A stretch of 64,000 bases of DNA from Chryseobacterium balustinum (GTDB lineage Bacteria > Bacteroidota > Bacteroidia > Flavobacteriales > Weeksellaceae): NCBI RefSeq assembly GCF_900168205.1, contig NZ_FUZE01000001.1, positions 124,001 to 188,000 on the forward strand, read 5' to 3'. This document shows positions 1-7,134 of the stretch, piece by piece; position 1 is the stretch's first letter; every line of letters starts with the position of its first letter. Below the pieces are notes generated by a model that did not search any database, was not told the origin of the DNA, and saw only the letters and a list, made by a program, of their open reading frames with translations. The translations under genes and the position numbers were made by a program.

Positions 1-2
1 AA

Positions 3-125
3 GCAGGAAGTTACGGGATCCAAGAGTGGCTCGGAATGGCAAAGATTAAAAATATCAACGGAAGCTTTTATACCATAATGGGACTTCCAACGCATTTAGT
101 TTATAAAATTTTGAAGGAATTATAA
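3..125 (+). CDS. maf: Maf-like nucleotide pyrophosphatase, C-terminal fragment
   Basis: This is a 40-residue C-terminal tail that enters from the left edge. It reads AGSYGIQEWLG, then a KIKNINGSF stretch, then TIMGLPTHLVYKIL and a TAA stop. These are the closing motifs of the Maf/YhdE family, house-cleaning nucleoside triphosphate pyrophosphatases that hydrolyse non-canonical dNTPs such as methylated or uridine nucleotides. In the family the AGxYxIQ motif lies in the last third and the GLPxxxxY motif close to the C-terminus, so the visible part fits a normal end. The catalytic N-terminal half lies outside the window. The next gene starts 86 bp downstream on the same strand. Confidence 0.8.
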   Translation, partial: AGSYGIQEWLGMAKIKNINGSFYTIMGLPTHLVYKILKEL

Positions 126-211
126 ATATTTTCAAAATAAAATTTTATTATTTTTACAAAATCATCAAACTGCTGATAATAAAAAGTAAATTAGCGAGTT
201 ATATTGAAATA

Positions 212-2767
212 ATGAAAAAAAATATAGTATTTCTTTTAGTAGCGATTGTCGTCGTTTCCTGTGGCACGAAAGTGAAAAAACCGGAAGCACGCTCTAAGTT
301 TTTGAAAGGATTTTCGACATATTACAATACCCTGTTTAATGCAAAAGACGCTTTAAATAGTGAGTTTACGGAAAGAGACAAAGCCCATAAAGATAATTTT
401 TATGCGCCTTATATTCCTATATTAACTTACGAAGAGCAACCTTTAGGAAGTGATTTGGGACAATCTTCAGTGTTTGCAGAAAATTCTATGAAAATGGCGG
501 AAGTAAACCGCCCTCAACAAAACGGAAGAACTGCACTCGGAATGCAGGGAAATAAGCCTCAAGACCCTAATAATCCGGAAGAGAAGAAAGGAGCCAGTGT
601 TTTGGAAATTGCTGAAGCAAAAGCCTTAAAAGCCATTAATAAATATTCGGTCATCAGAAAAGGAGAGGAGCAAAACAAAACTATTTTTGATGCTTATATT
701 ATTCTCGCTCAATCCAGAATTTATCAGGGAAAATCAATTAAAGCATTGGATGCTTTAAACTATGTTTTCACCCATATGAAAGAAGATAAAAGGCTTCCAT
801 TGGCTCATATCTATGAAGCTTTAGCTTATTCTCAGATTAAAAATTACCATAAATCTGATGAAATCTTTAATAAACTTAGAAGTGAAAAATTAAGCAAGGA
901 TCATGATAAATTATTGAGTATTTATTATGCTGAATCACTTTTGGATGCAGGAAAAAAAGAAGAATCTATCAAAGAATTAGACCGTGCTTTTGAACTGAAC
1001 GGAAACAGAAAACTAAAAAGCAGAATTGCATTTTTACGAGGTCAAGTTTTACAAGAACAAGGAAAACAAGATTTAGCAAGAGAAAGTTTTTTAGCCGCTT
1101 ATAAATATGCTAATGATTTTGAATTTGAAGTAAAATCTCAGATCGAAATTGCCAAAACATTCAACGGAAAAGGAAATTATGAAGGCGCAAAAGATTATCT
1201 CGAAAAAATAAGTAAAAAAGGAACTTATGGATCTCGAAAAAACGAATTTTATTATGCTTTAGGTTTAATGGCCAATAAAGCTGGTAAGAAAAGCGAGGCA
1301 CAAGAATTTTTCAGAAAATCATTGCTCGAAAAAATTTCTGATGGGCAGGTGAGAGGTTTGGCTTACTATGAGATTGGTAAAAATTATTTAGATAAAAATG
1401 ATTATATAGGAGCTGGAGCTTACTATGATTCTGCATTGGCTTCTATGACATACGAACCTTCGAGAATCTTGCTACAAGACCAATCAAGTTACATTAAAAA
1501 AATCTCTAAAAATTATTATTTAATTAAGAAAAATGACAGTATTCTTTCTTTGGCGAAAATGACCGATGTACAGAAAACTGATTATTTTGCAAAATACATA
1601 GATAAACTAAAAATAAAAGAAGAAAAAGAAGAACAGGAAAGAAGACGTGCTGAGAGAAGCAAAGGTTTTGATACCGGAGATTACAATGCCAATTCTCTTT
1701 TTGCCAACAGTTCAAATTCTTTTGAAGATTTTGGGACTACAGCTAAAGGCTTTTATTTTGGAAACACCGGTACGGTAAGCAAAGGTACATCTACCTTTAA
1801 GCAGGTTTGGGGAGACCGTGCATTGGTCGATAACTGGCGTTTCTCTAAAAAAATGGCTTCGCTGGAAGACATGAAAAATGAAGCTTTGGGAGTGACTTCG
1901 GCACCCAATCCGAGACGTTTTGAGCCTTCTTTTTATATTGAGCAGATTCCTGCAGATGCTGGTAAATTATCTCAGCTGAAAAAGGATAGAGATACTGCTT
2001 CATTAGGTCTAGGCGTGATGTATCAGAATTATTTTACCAATACACCTTTAGCTACAAAAACGCTTTATGATTTGATCGATGTAAAACCGGAAGAGAAAGT
2101 AATGCTTCAGGCATTATATGAAATTTTTGCGATGAATTATGAGAAAGACCCTCAGGCTTCAGCCCGAGCAAAACAGATTTTATTGACCGATTATCCTTAT
2201 TCTTCTTTTGCAGAATTTGCAAGAAATCCTAAAAATAATACGTTTGTAAAATCTTCTGAAGAAGTTGAAAACGAATATAAAATGGCTTTTGCGCTCTATG
2301 AATCTGAAAAATTTACAGAAAGTCAGGGCAAAATAGAGCAGGTGATTCTTAAATATCCAAAAGATGCGTTAATTCCTAAACTGAATCTTTTAAATGCATT
2401 TAACGCCGGAAAAACTGGCGGAAAAGAAGTAATGATTCTGCAGCTTGAACAGATTGTTTTGAATTATGCCAAAACACCGGAAGGAATTAAAGCTAAAGAA
2501 ATGCTGAATTATCTGAAAAGCGACATTGCATTCCAGGCAACGGATAATAAAGGAAATAAAACCCCTAATAGTCCTTTTAACGGTCCGGGGCAATCTAATA
2601 ATATTCAGCAATCTCAAACCAGTAATTTCGTTCCTAGCGACTCAGCTGGTCAGCCAATGAAAAATAATCCTCCTCAGAATAATAACAATATTCCGAAAAA
2701 AGCAGGAAATAATACCATGCAGAAACTACAGCAGACTACGGATGAGGTAAAAACAATGAAACAATAA
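212..2767 (+). CDS. porW: TPR lipoprotein, type IX secretion/gliding protein PorW/SprE-like
   Basis: An 851-residue lipoprotein. A short hydrophobic signal ends in VVVSC, giving lipidated Cys17. Repeated helical TPR-like segments follow from about residue 130 to 420. A charged coiled-coil-like stretch lies near 465-480, further helical repeats fill roughly 620-780, and the tail is low-complexity and rich in Asn, Gln and Pro. The length, the lipobox and the conserved start (a YNTLFNAKDAL stretch after the lipid anchor) match PorW/SprE. That periplasmic TPR lipoprotein links the T9SS outer-membrane translocon to the PorL/PorM motor in Bacteroidota. The family call comes from recognition of architecture and N-terminal motif, not a search; a generic TPR lipoprotein is the alternative. 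A T9SS cargo protein is encoded near 50 kb, consistent with a working system. Confidence 0.72.
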   Translation: MKKNIVFLLVAIVVVSCGTKVKKPEARSKFLKGFSTYYNTLFNAKDALNSEFTERDKAHKDNFYAPYIPILTYEEQPLGSDLGQSSVFAENSMKMAEVNRPQQNGRTALGMQGNKPQDPNNPEEKKGASVLEIAEAKALKAINKYSVIRKGEEQNKTIFDAYIILAQSRIYQGKSIKALDALNYVFTHMKEDKRLPLAHIYEALAYSQIKNYHKSDEIFNKLRSEKLSKDHDKLLSIYYAESLLDAGKKEESIKELDRAFELNGNRKLKSRIAFLRGQVLQEQGKQDLARESFLAAYKYANDFEFEVKSQIEIAKTFNGKGNYEGAKDYLEKISKKGTYGSRKNEFYYALGLMANKAGKKSEAQEFFRKSLLEKISDGQVRGLAYYEIGKNYLDKNDYIGAGAYYDSALASMTYEPSRILLQDQSSYIKKISKNYYLIKKNDSILSLAKMTDVQKTDYFAKYIDKLKIKEEKEEQERRRAERSKGFDTGDYNANSLFANSSNSFEDFGTTAKGFYFGNTGTVSKGTSTFKQVWGDRALVDNWRFSKKMASLEDMKNEALGVTSAPNPRRFEPSFYIEQIPADAGKLSQLKKDRDTASLGLGVMYQNYFTNTPLATKTLYDLIDVKPEEKVMLQALYEIFAMNYEKDPQASARAKQILLTDYPYSSFAEFARNPKNNTFVKSSEEVENEYKMAFALYESEKFTESQGKIEQVILKYPKDALIPKLNLLNAFNAGKTGGKEVMILQLEQIVLNYAKTPEGIKAKEMLNYLKSDIAFQATDNKGNKTPNSPFNGPGQSNNIQQSQTSNFVPSDSAGQPMKNNPPQNNNNIPKKAGNNTMQKLQQTTDEVKTMKQ

Positions 2768-2796
2768 AAAAAGCGAAGATTTATTCTTCGCTTTTT
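2766..2796. terminator. Bidirectional terminator between porW and tsaB
   Basis: Stem AAAAAGCGAAG / CTTCGCTTTTT with a short AT loop and T-runs on both sides. It sits at the convergent junction and serves porW (plus) and tsaB (minus). The right arm also encodes the last residues of TsaB, so terminator and coding end overlap. Confidence 0.8.
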
Positions 2797-3464
2797 GCTT
2801 TTTTCTTTACTCCATGAAAATCTTTCAGATAGAAAGGCTCGAAGTAAGCAATATCTTCAAAGTCTTCATTCTTTATTTTTTCTAACGTTTTCTTTATTAA
2901 AAACTGAGCAGAAGGATATATTTCTGTATTAAATTCGGCATTCGGGAGTTGCAGTATTTCTTTTGCTTTTACAGCTCCATCGCCTACAAAAAGTACTTTT
3001 TTATCTTTTAATTCTTCAAAAGAATTTTCATCTAAAACTTTAGCTTCAGTCGGAATAAGTTCTTCGCCCGAAACACCGTCATATGCAGCAGTATAAACCT
3101 CCATTCTTCTCGCATCGACCAAAGGGATGATTAATTCATAGTTTTGCCCTAAGAAAGGCTCTATCATACTTTCCATGGAATTAACCGCAATCAAAGGAAT
3201 TTTTAGTCCGTAGCAAAATCCTTTCGCAGATGCAGCCCCGATTCTCAAACCAGTATAAGAACCTGGTCCTTTACCCAAAGAAATGGCTTCAATATCTTTC
3301 ATTGACAAATTGGCACCTTCCAAAGCCCATTCTACAAAAGTGTGTAGCGATTCGCTCTGTTTATAGTTTTCTGAAACTTCTTCCGTAGAACAAAGTAGTT
3401 TTTCACCATCTGAAATGGCTACTGAACAGTTTTTTGAGGACGTTTCGAGATATAGTATTTTCAT
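2781..3464 (-). CDS. tsaB: tRNA threonylcarbamoyladenosine biosynthesis protein TsaB
   Basis: A 227-residue ASKHA-fold protein. The N-terminus reads LYLETSSKNCSVAIS, and the diagnostic GKGPGSYTGLRIG motif spans residues 64-76. TsaB is the dimerisation partner of TsaD in the complex that transfers threonylcarbamoyl to A37 of ANN-decoding tRNAs. Like its homologues it is shorter than TsaD and lacks the full metal-binding HxxxH motif. The length is normal for the family. Its stop codon overlaps the bidirectional terminator shared with porW. The next minus-strand gene upstream starts 456 bp away, with the small secreted gene in between. Confidence 0.93.
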   Translation of the reverse strand: MKILYLETSSKNCSVAISDGEKLLCSTEEVSENYKQSESLHTFVEWALEGANLSMKDIEAISLGKGPGSYTGLRIGAASAKGFCYGLKIPLIAVNSMESMIEPFLGQNYELIIPLVDARRMEVYTAAYDGVSGEELIPTEAKVLDENSFEELKDKKVLFVGDGAVKAKEILQLPNAEFNTEIYPSAQFLIKKTLEKIKNEDFEDIAYFEPFYLKDFHGVKKKAKSEE

Positions 3465-3488
3465 TTTAATATAAAAATTTATGCAAAT

Positions 3489-3920
3489 TTATAGCTTTAT
3501 TTCCACACTTTGTCGGCTCCATAATTTCCAATTAGATTTCCTTTTGCTCCAAATTTCAAGTAAGGCTAGTTTCATTTCAAAATCCTGATTTTTATAAAGT
3601 CCTTTTACTTGTATAGTTCTTCGGATGCTTATCGTATTTTTAAACTGTTTTAATTCTGAAATTTCAAGTTGCTTGATTTCTTTATAACTGACTTTTTTTA
3701 ATGAGAAATCTTTCTTAAAATCATCTAAATTCTGAATCCAGCCGTTGGAATGACCAAACGAAACATCTGAACAAAACAGAGTAACGATTTGAGCATCATT
3801 TTTCATCATCAGAGAATCAAGTTTTTTTGCTCGTAATAAAACAATTTTCTCATCTCTTGAATATTTTTGAGAAAATCCAAAAACAAAGCAAAACAGAAAT
3901 ATTGAAAGAAGAATTTTCAT
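3489..3920 (-). CDS. Small secreted protein, NTF2/DUF4440-like
   Basis: 143 residues when started at the ATG; an in-frame TTG six bases upstream is less likely. A signal peptide (hydrophobic 4-16, cleavage after GFSQ) is followed by a mixed alpha/beta domain. Features such as VTLFCSDVSFGHSNGWI and a C-terminal WKLWSRQSVEI strand resemble SnoaL/DUF4440-type proteins of the NTF2-like cone fold. Those often bind small ligands or have no assigned function. The protein is probably periplasmic or secreted. It lies 24 bp upstream of tsaB on the same strand and may be co-transcribed, but no functional tie is evident. The fold call is tentative. Confidence 0.7.
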   Translation of the reverse strand: MKILLSIFLFCFVFGFSQKYSRDEKIVLLRAKKLDSLMMKNDAQIVTLFCSDVSFGHSNGWIQNLDDFKKDFSLKKVSYKEIKQLEISELKQFKNTISIRRTIQVKGLYKNQDFEMKLALLEIWSKRKSNWKLWSRQSVEIKL

Positions 3921-3957
3921 TTTCAAATTCTCAAATTAATTAATTTTCAAATTAAAA

Positions 3958-4710
3958 TTATCCTTTTCTGTAAATTGTTCTTGGTTCACTCTGTGCACTA
4001 GGATAAATCGTCATATCAGAAACCGTAACGTGTTGTGGAGCATTAATGCAATAGGCAATTGCATCGGCAATATCTTCCGCTTTTAAAGCTTCATAACCTG
4101 CATAAACGGTTGCTGCTCTTTCCTGATCACCTTTAAATCTGATTAAAGAAAAATCGGTTTCTACAGCTCCCGGCTGAATATTGGTGACTCTGATTCCGAA
4201 TTCTGTAAGTTCAATTCTCATTCCTTCCGAAATCACATCAACGGCTTTTTTAGTTGCACAATACACAACGCCATTCGCATAGGTTTGTCTCGCCGCAACC
4301 GAACTGATATTAATGATTTGTCCCGAATTTCTTTCTTTCATCATCGGAATAAGCGTTTTAGAAACGTATAGAAGACCTTTTACATTCCCATCAATCATAG
4401 AATCCCAATCGCCTGTACTTCCTGCTGAAAGAGGTTCTAAACCATGTGCATTTCCTGCATTATTGATCAGTACATCAATGTTTTTCCATTCTTCAGGAAG
4501 TGATGCAATGGCAGCTTCAACTTCTTCAAGATTTCTTACATCAAATTTCAAACTAAAAACTTCGGTAAAGTTTAATAATTCCTCTTTTACAGATTCCAAA
4601 ACTTTTGGTCTCCTTCCACAGATAATGATTCTGTTTCCTTGTTTTGCTAAAAGTTCAGCAGTAGATTTTCCTATTCCGGAAGTAGCTCCGGTGATGAGTA
4701 TTGTTTTCAT
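3958..4710 (-). CDS. SDR-family NAD(P)-dependent oxidoreductase (YdfG-like)
   Basis: 250 residues from the ATG; an upstream in-frame TTG would add only MKIF and is unlikely. It is a classical short-chain dehydrogenase. The Rossmann glycine motif TGATSGIG lies near 7-14, NNAG at 83-86, and the catalytic Ser137, Tyr150 and Lys154 come with the YxxxK motif (YCATK). The overall pattern, with a PGxVxTxF-type segment (QPGAVETDF) and length about 250, resembles YdfG/serine 3-dehydrogenase-like enzymes that oxidise 3-hydroxy acids. The substrate cannot be read from sequence. It stands in a run of minus-strand housekeeping genes, with an inverted repeat just upstream of its start. Confidence 0.88.
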   Translation of the reverse strand: MKTILITGATSGIGKSTAELLAKQGNRIIICGRRPKVLESVKEELLNFTEVFSLKFDVRNLEEVEAAIASLPEEWKNIDVLINNAGNAHGLEPLSAGSTGDWDSMIDGNVKGLLYVSKTLIPMMKERNSGQIINISSVAARQTYANGVVYCATKKAVDVISEGMRIELTEFGIRVTNIQPGAVETDFSLIRFKGDQERAATVYAGYEALKAEDIADAIAYCINAPQHVTVSDMTIYPSAQSEPRTIYRKG

Positions 4711-4728
4711 AAAAATTTTCAATTTTTA

Positions 4729-4791
4729 AATGTAACAATGTATCAGTGTACTAATTTACCAATGGTTGGTATATTGCTAGATTGTTACATT
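4729..4791. repeat. Inverted repeat between SDR gene and yraN
   Basis: A perfect 11-bp inverted repeat, AATGTAACAAT at 4729-4739 and ATTGTTACATT at 4781-4791. It encloses 41 bp that contain further diverged copies of the same words (TGTATCAGTGTACTAATTTACCAATGG in pieces). It fills nearly the whole gap between two minus-strand genes. It has no adjacent T-run, so it looks like a dispersed palindromic element more than a simple terminator. Confidence 0.6.
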
Positions 4792-4794
4792 AAT

Positions 4795-5166
4795 TCAGTT
4801 GGCATCAAATGCTTCAAAAGCATCTGGAATATGTTCTATAATTAATTTTCCTTTTTCGTCAGGAAGCACAGAAATAATATCAAATCTTACTTCCTGATCT
4901 TTATTAAATTCTTCCATAAAATGATTGGCTGCGGTAACAATAAGCTTGATTTTACCTTTAGTAACCGCTTCCTGAGGCAGAATAAAAAAATCTGTGGATC
5001 TTGCTTTTACTTCTGCTATAATAATTAAATTCTCCTTTTCAGCGATAATATCAATCTCGGCTTTTTGATAACGATAGTTTCTCACAAGAATTTTATAGCC
5101 GTTTTTTAATAGAAACTCTGCTGCAAGGTCTTCTGCTAGTTTTCCGAGGTCGTTGTGAGTTGCCAT
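4795..5166 (-). CDS. yraN: YraN family protein (UPF0102), predicted endonuclease-like
   Basis: 123 residues, the usual YraN size. The restriction-endonuclease-like core is visible: the early GKLAEDLAAEFLLKNGY helix, then AEID with Glu37 and Asp39, and the strand AEVKAR with Glu52 and Lys54. Together these form the E...D...ExK signature of the PD-(D/E)xK superfamily. The cellular role of YraN is not established. The gene is single and separated from the LD-carboxypeptidase gene by 46 bp on the same strand. Confidence 0.9.
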   Translation of the reverse strand: MATHNDLGKLAEDLAAEFLLKNGYKILVRNYRYQKAEIDIIAEKENLIIIAEVKARSTDFFILPQEAVTKGKIKLIVTAANHFMEEFNKDQEVRFDIISVLPDEKGKLIIEHIPDAFEAFDAN

Positions 5167-5212
5167 TTTTTTAAGTTGGAGTGTTTGAGAGTAGGAGAGC
5201 TTTAGGGGTTAT

Positions 5213-6136
5213 TTAAAATTCAACCTTTACCTTATTATTAACTTTCATCTTAACCTCACTTCCAATAATCAACGGTCGGTTGTCTTTAATATGACCATTT
5301 GGAAAATCAAAAACAACCGGGAAATTATACTTTGAGATTCTTTCAGCAATAAGTTGGTTTGCAAATTCATCAAAGCTTTCTTCGTATTGTTTATTGTCTT
5401 TTTCGTCTCCCATGTTTGTCATTCCGCCAACAATTAAACCTTTTATTTTTGTAAAAACTCCGGCTAATTCAAGACTCATCATCATTCTGTCGAGTGCGTA
5501 AAAATTTTCGCCAATATCTTCGATAAATAATATTTTATCTTTAAAATCAAAAGAATATTTGGTTCCGAGAAGCGCATAAATAAGCGCTAAATTCCCTCCA
5601 ACCAACTCTCCTTCAGTATTTCCTTGTTTATTATATTGATTCGACTTTAAGCTGTATTTTGGATTTTTTCCTTTTAAAATATCAAAAAGTAAATCATAGC
5701 TTTCCTCAGTCACCCCAAAACTCGAAGTCTTAATAGTCTGCCCATGAATGGATGCAAAACCTTTTTTAAACAAATAACTTTGTATTACCGTGTTATCAGA
5801 ATAACCGATATACCATTTCGGTTTTTTGGTAAATTTTTTTAAGTTTAAACCATGAATTAAGTGTTGACAACCATAACCTCCTCTCGAAGCCCAAACTGCG
5901 GAAATTTCACTGTCATTTAAAGCCCAATTTATATCTTTCAGTCTTTGTTTCTCAGTTCCTGCGTAATTATAGCCATTAGAAAATTTGGTATAAAGATTTT
6001 CTCCTAAAATAGGTTCAAAACCTTTAGATCTAATCATTTCAATTCCTTTTTCCAGTTGAGTAGGTTCTACAGAACCTGCAGGAGAAATGATGGCTATTTT
6101 GTCGCCTTTTTTAAGTGATTTGGGAAATATTTTCAT
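5213..6136 (-). CDS. ldcA: LD-carboxypeptidase, peptidase family S66
   Basis: 307 residues. The nucleophile motif GYSDN places Ser113. The acidic relay residue lies in FIEDIGE (Glu206), and the C-terminal His282 is in the NGH motif, giving the Ser-Glu-His triad typical of S66 peptidases. The N-terminal DKIAIISPAG segment is also diagnostic. Such enzymes cleave the L,D bond that releases terminal D-Ala from murein tetrapeptides during recycling; some family members (MccF) instead hydrolyse microcin. With no microcin genes nearby, murein recycling is the better reading. No export signal is seen, so it is probably cytoplasmic. Confidence 0.88.
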   Translation of the reverse strand: MKIFPKSLKKGDKIAIISPAGSVEPTQLEKGIEMIRSKGFEPILGENLYTKFSNGYNYAGTEKQRLKDINWALNDSEISAVWASRGGYGCQHLIHGLNLKKFTKKPKWYIGYSDNTVIQSYLFKKGFASIHGQTIKTSSFGVTEESYDLLFDILKGKNPKYSLKSNQYNKQGNTEGELVGGNLALIYALLGTKYSFDFKDKILFIEDIGENFYALDRMMMSLELAGVFTKIKGLIVGGMTNMGDEKDNKQYEESFDEFANQLIAERISKYNFPVVFDFPNGHIKDNRPLIIGSEVKMKVNNKVKVEF

Positions 6137-6183
6137 TAATCAGCTGTTGTTTTTTTAATAGGATTATTTTAGTGATTCTTAAA

Positions 6184-6301
6184 TTTAACGCAAAGTTCGC
6201 AAAGGTTTCTTTATTATTATTCTGCATATTTTTTGTTTGCAAAGGCGTTCTACTTAGCAAAGAAACCCAAGATAACTCAATTGAAAAATGATTAAGATTT
6301 T
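6184..6301. repeat. Dispersed AACGCAAAG-type intergenic element
   Basis: Begins with TTTAACGCAAAG and contains a second GCAAAG, an internal perfect 9-bp inverted repeat (GGTTTCTTT at 6204-6212, AAAGAAACC at 6259-6267), and ends in a diverged ATTAAGATTTTAATT. The same left terminus occurs at 41797 and the complementary CTTTGCGTTAA terminus at 47528. It fills the gap between two minus-strand genes. Confidence 0.55.
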
Positions 6302-6303
6302 AA

Positions 6304-6984
6304 TTATTTTTTATATTTTAATTCCTTTTTTTCAGCTTCTTCCAATTGTTTATCAAACTGATTAAACATTTTAAAGCTCTGAAGAAATATGAAAAAACTG
6401 AAAATAATTAAAACAACACCAACACCTTTTCTGATATTATTTGCCAGTTTTTGAGTAAGTCTGTCGTGAAACTGTTTCGAAAGAAAAATTTTAGCAAAAT
6501 CTATTAAAAGATAGGTTGCGATGACAATTGCTAAGTAAAGAATCAGCGTTTCTGTATCTGGATATTGATTTCTTACCCCAATAACCGTTACTAACCAAAA
6601 AAGAATTACTCCAACATTAAGCAGGTTTAATAAAAAACCATTGATAAATGTTCTAAAGTAATTCTGACTAATTATTTTTTCTTCTCCGGGCATATGCATT
6701 TTGGTTTTGGTTACCATCATGATAATTCCGTAGGCAAGGATGAGTATCGATGTAATTCTGTAAAATCCTGGATGCTTATCGATAAGATCAACAATATCTG
6801 CACTGGCGTAATACGCTGCAATAATACATAATAGATCTGCTGTAATAACACCAAAATCTAACGCTAAGGCGTGTTTTGGACCTCTTGTGAAGCTGGTTTC
6901 TATCAAAAGGAAAAAAATAGGACCAATGAAAACCAGGCTCAACATAAAACCCAGGCCAATGGCCGATAATATAAGTTCAAACAT
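6304..6984 (-). CDS. LysE-family amino-acid exporter-like membrane protein
   Basis: 226 residues with about six hydrophobic segments: roughly 3-25, 38-60, 70-88, 110-135, 143-165 and 185-205. The N-terminal stretch GFMLSLVFIGPIFFLLIETSFTRG resembles the LysE/RhtB motif, in which a Pro follows a Gly in helix 1 (GPxxxxxxxxxxxxG). Family members export amino acids or their analogues across the inner membrane. The C-terminus is charged (KQLEEAEKKELKYKK). The substrate cannot be predicted. It is monocistronic by spacing, flanked by an intergenic repeat on one side and the rnr terminator on the other. Confidence 0.78.
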   Translation of the reverse strand: MFELILSAIGLGFMLSLVFIGPIFFLLIETSFTRGPKHALALDFGVITADLLCIIAAYYASADIVDLIDKHPGFYRITSILILAYGIIMMVTKTKMHMPGEEKIISQNYFRTFINGFLLNLLNVGVILFWLVTVIGVRNQYPDTETLILYLAIVIATYLLIDFAKIFLSKQFHDRLTQKLANNIRKGVGVVLIIFSFFIFLQSFKMFNQFDKQLEEAEKKELKYKK

Positions 6985-7085
6985 TTAAAATTGTTTCTAT
7001 CCCAAATTTAAAAATTATATTTCTATTTGTCTGCAAAAATGAGTTTTTTAAGTCTGAATTGTATCATAAAAAATTTTTAAGACAA

Positions 7086-7114
7086 AAAAGACTGTCACAT
7101 TCGGACAGTCTTCT
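7086..7114 (-). terminator. Terminator downstream of rnr
   Basis: Stem AAGACTGTC / GACAGTCTT with a 7-base loop. On the minus strand it is followed by a run of six T. It lies 23 bp past the rnr stop codon. Confidence 0.85.
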
Positions 7115-7134
7115 GTAATTATCTTTAAAATATA

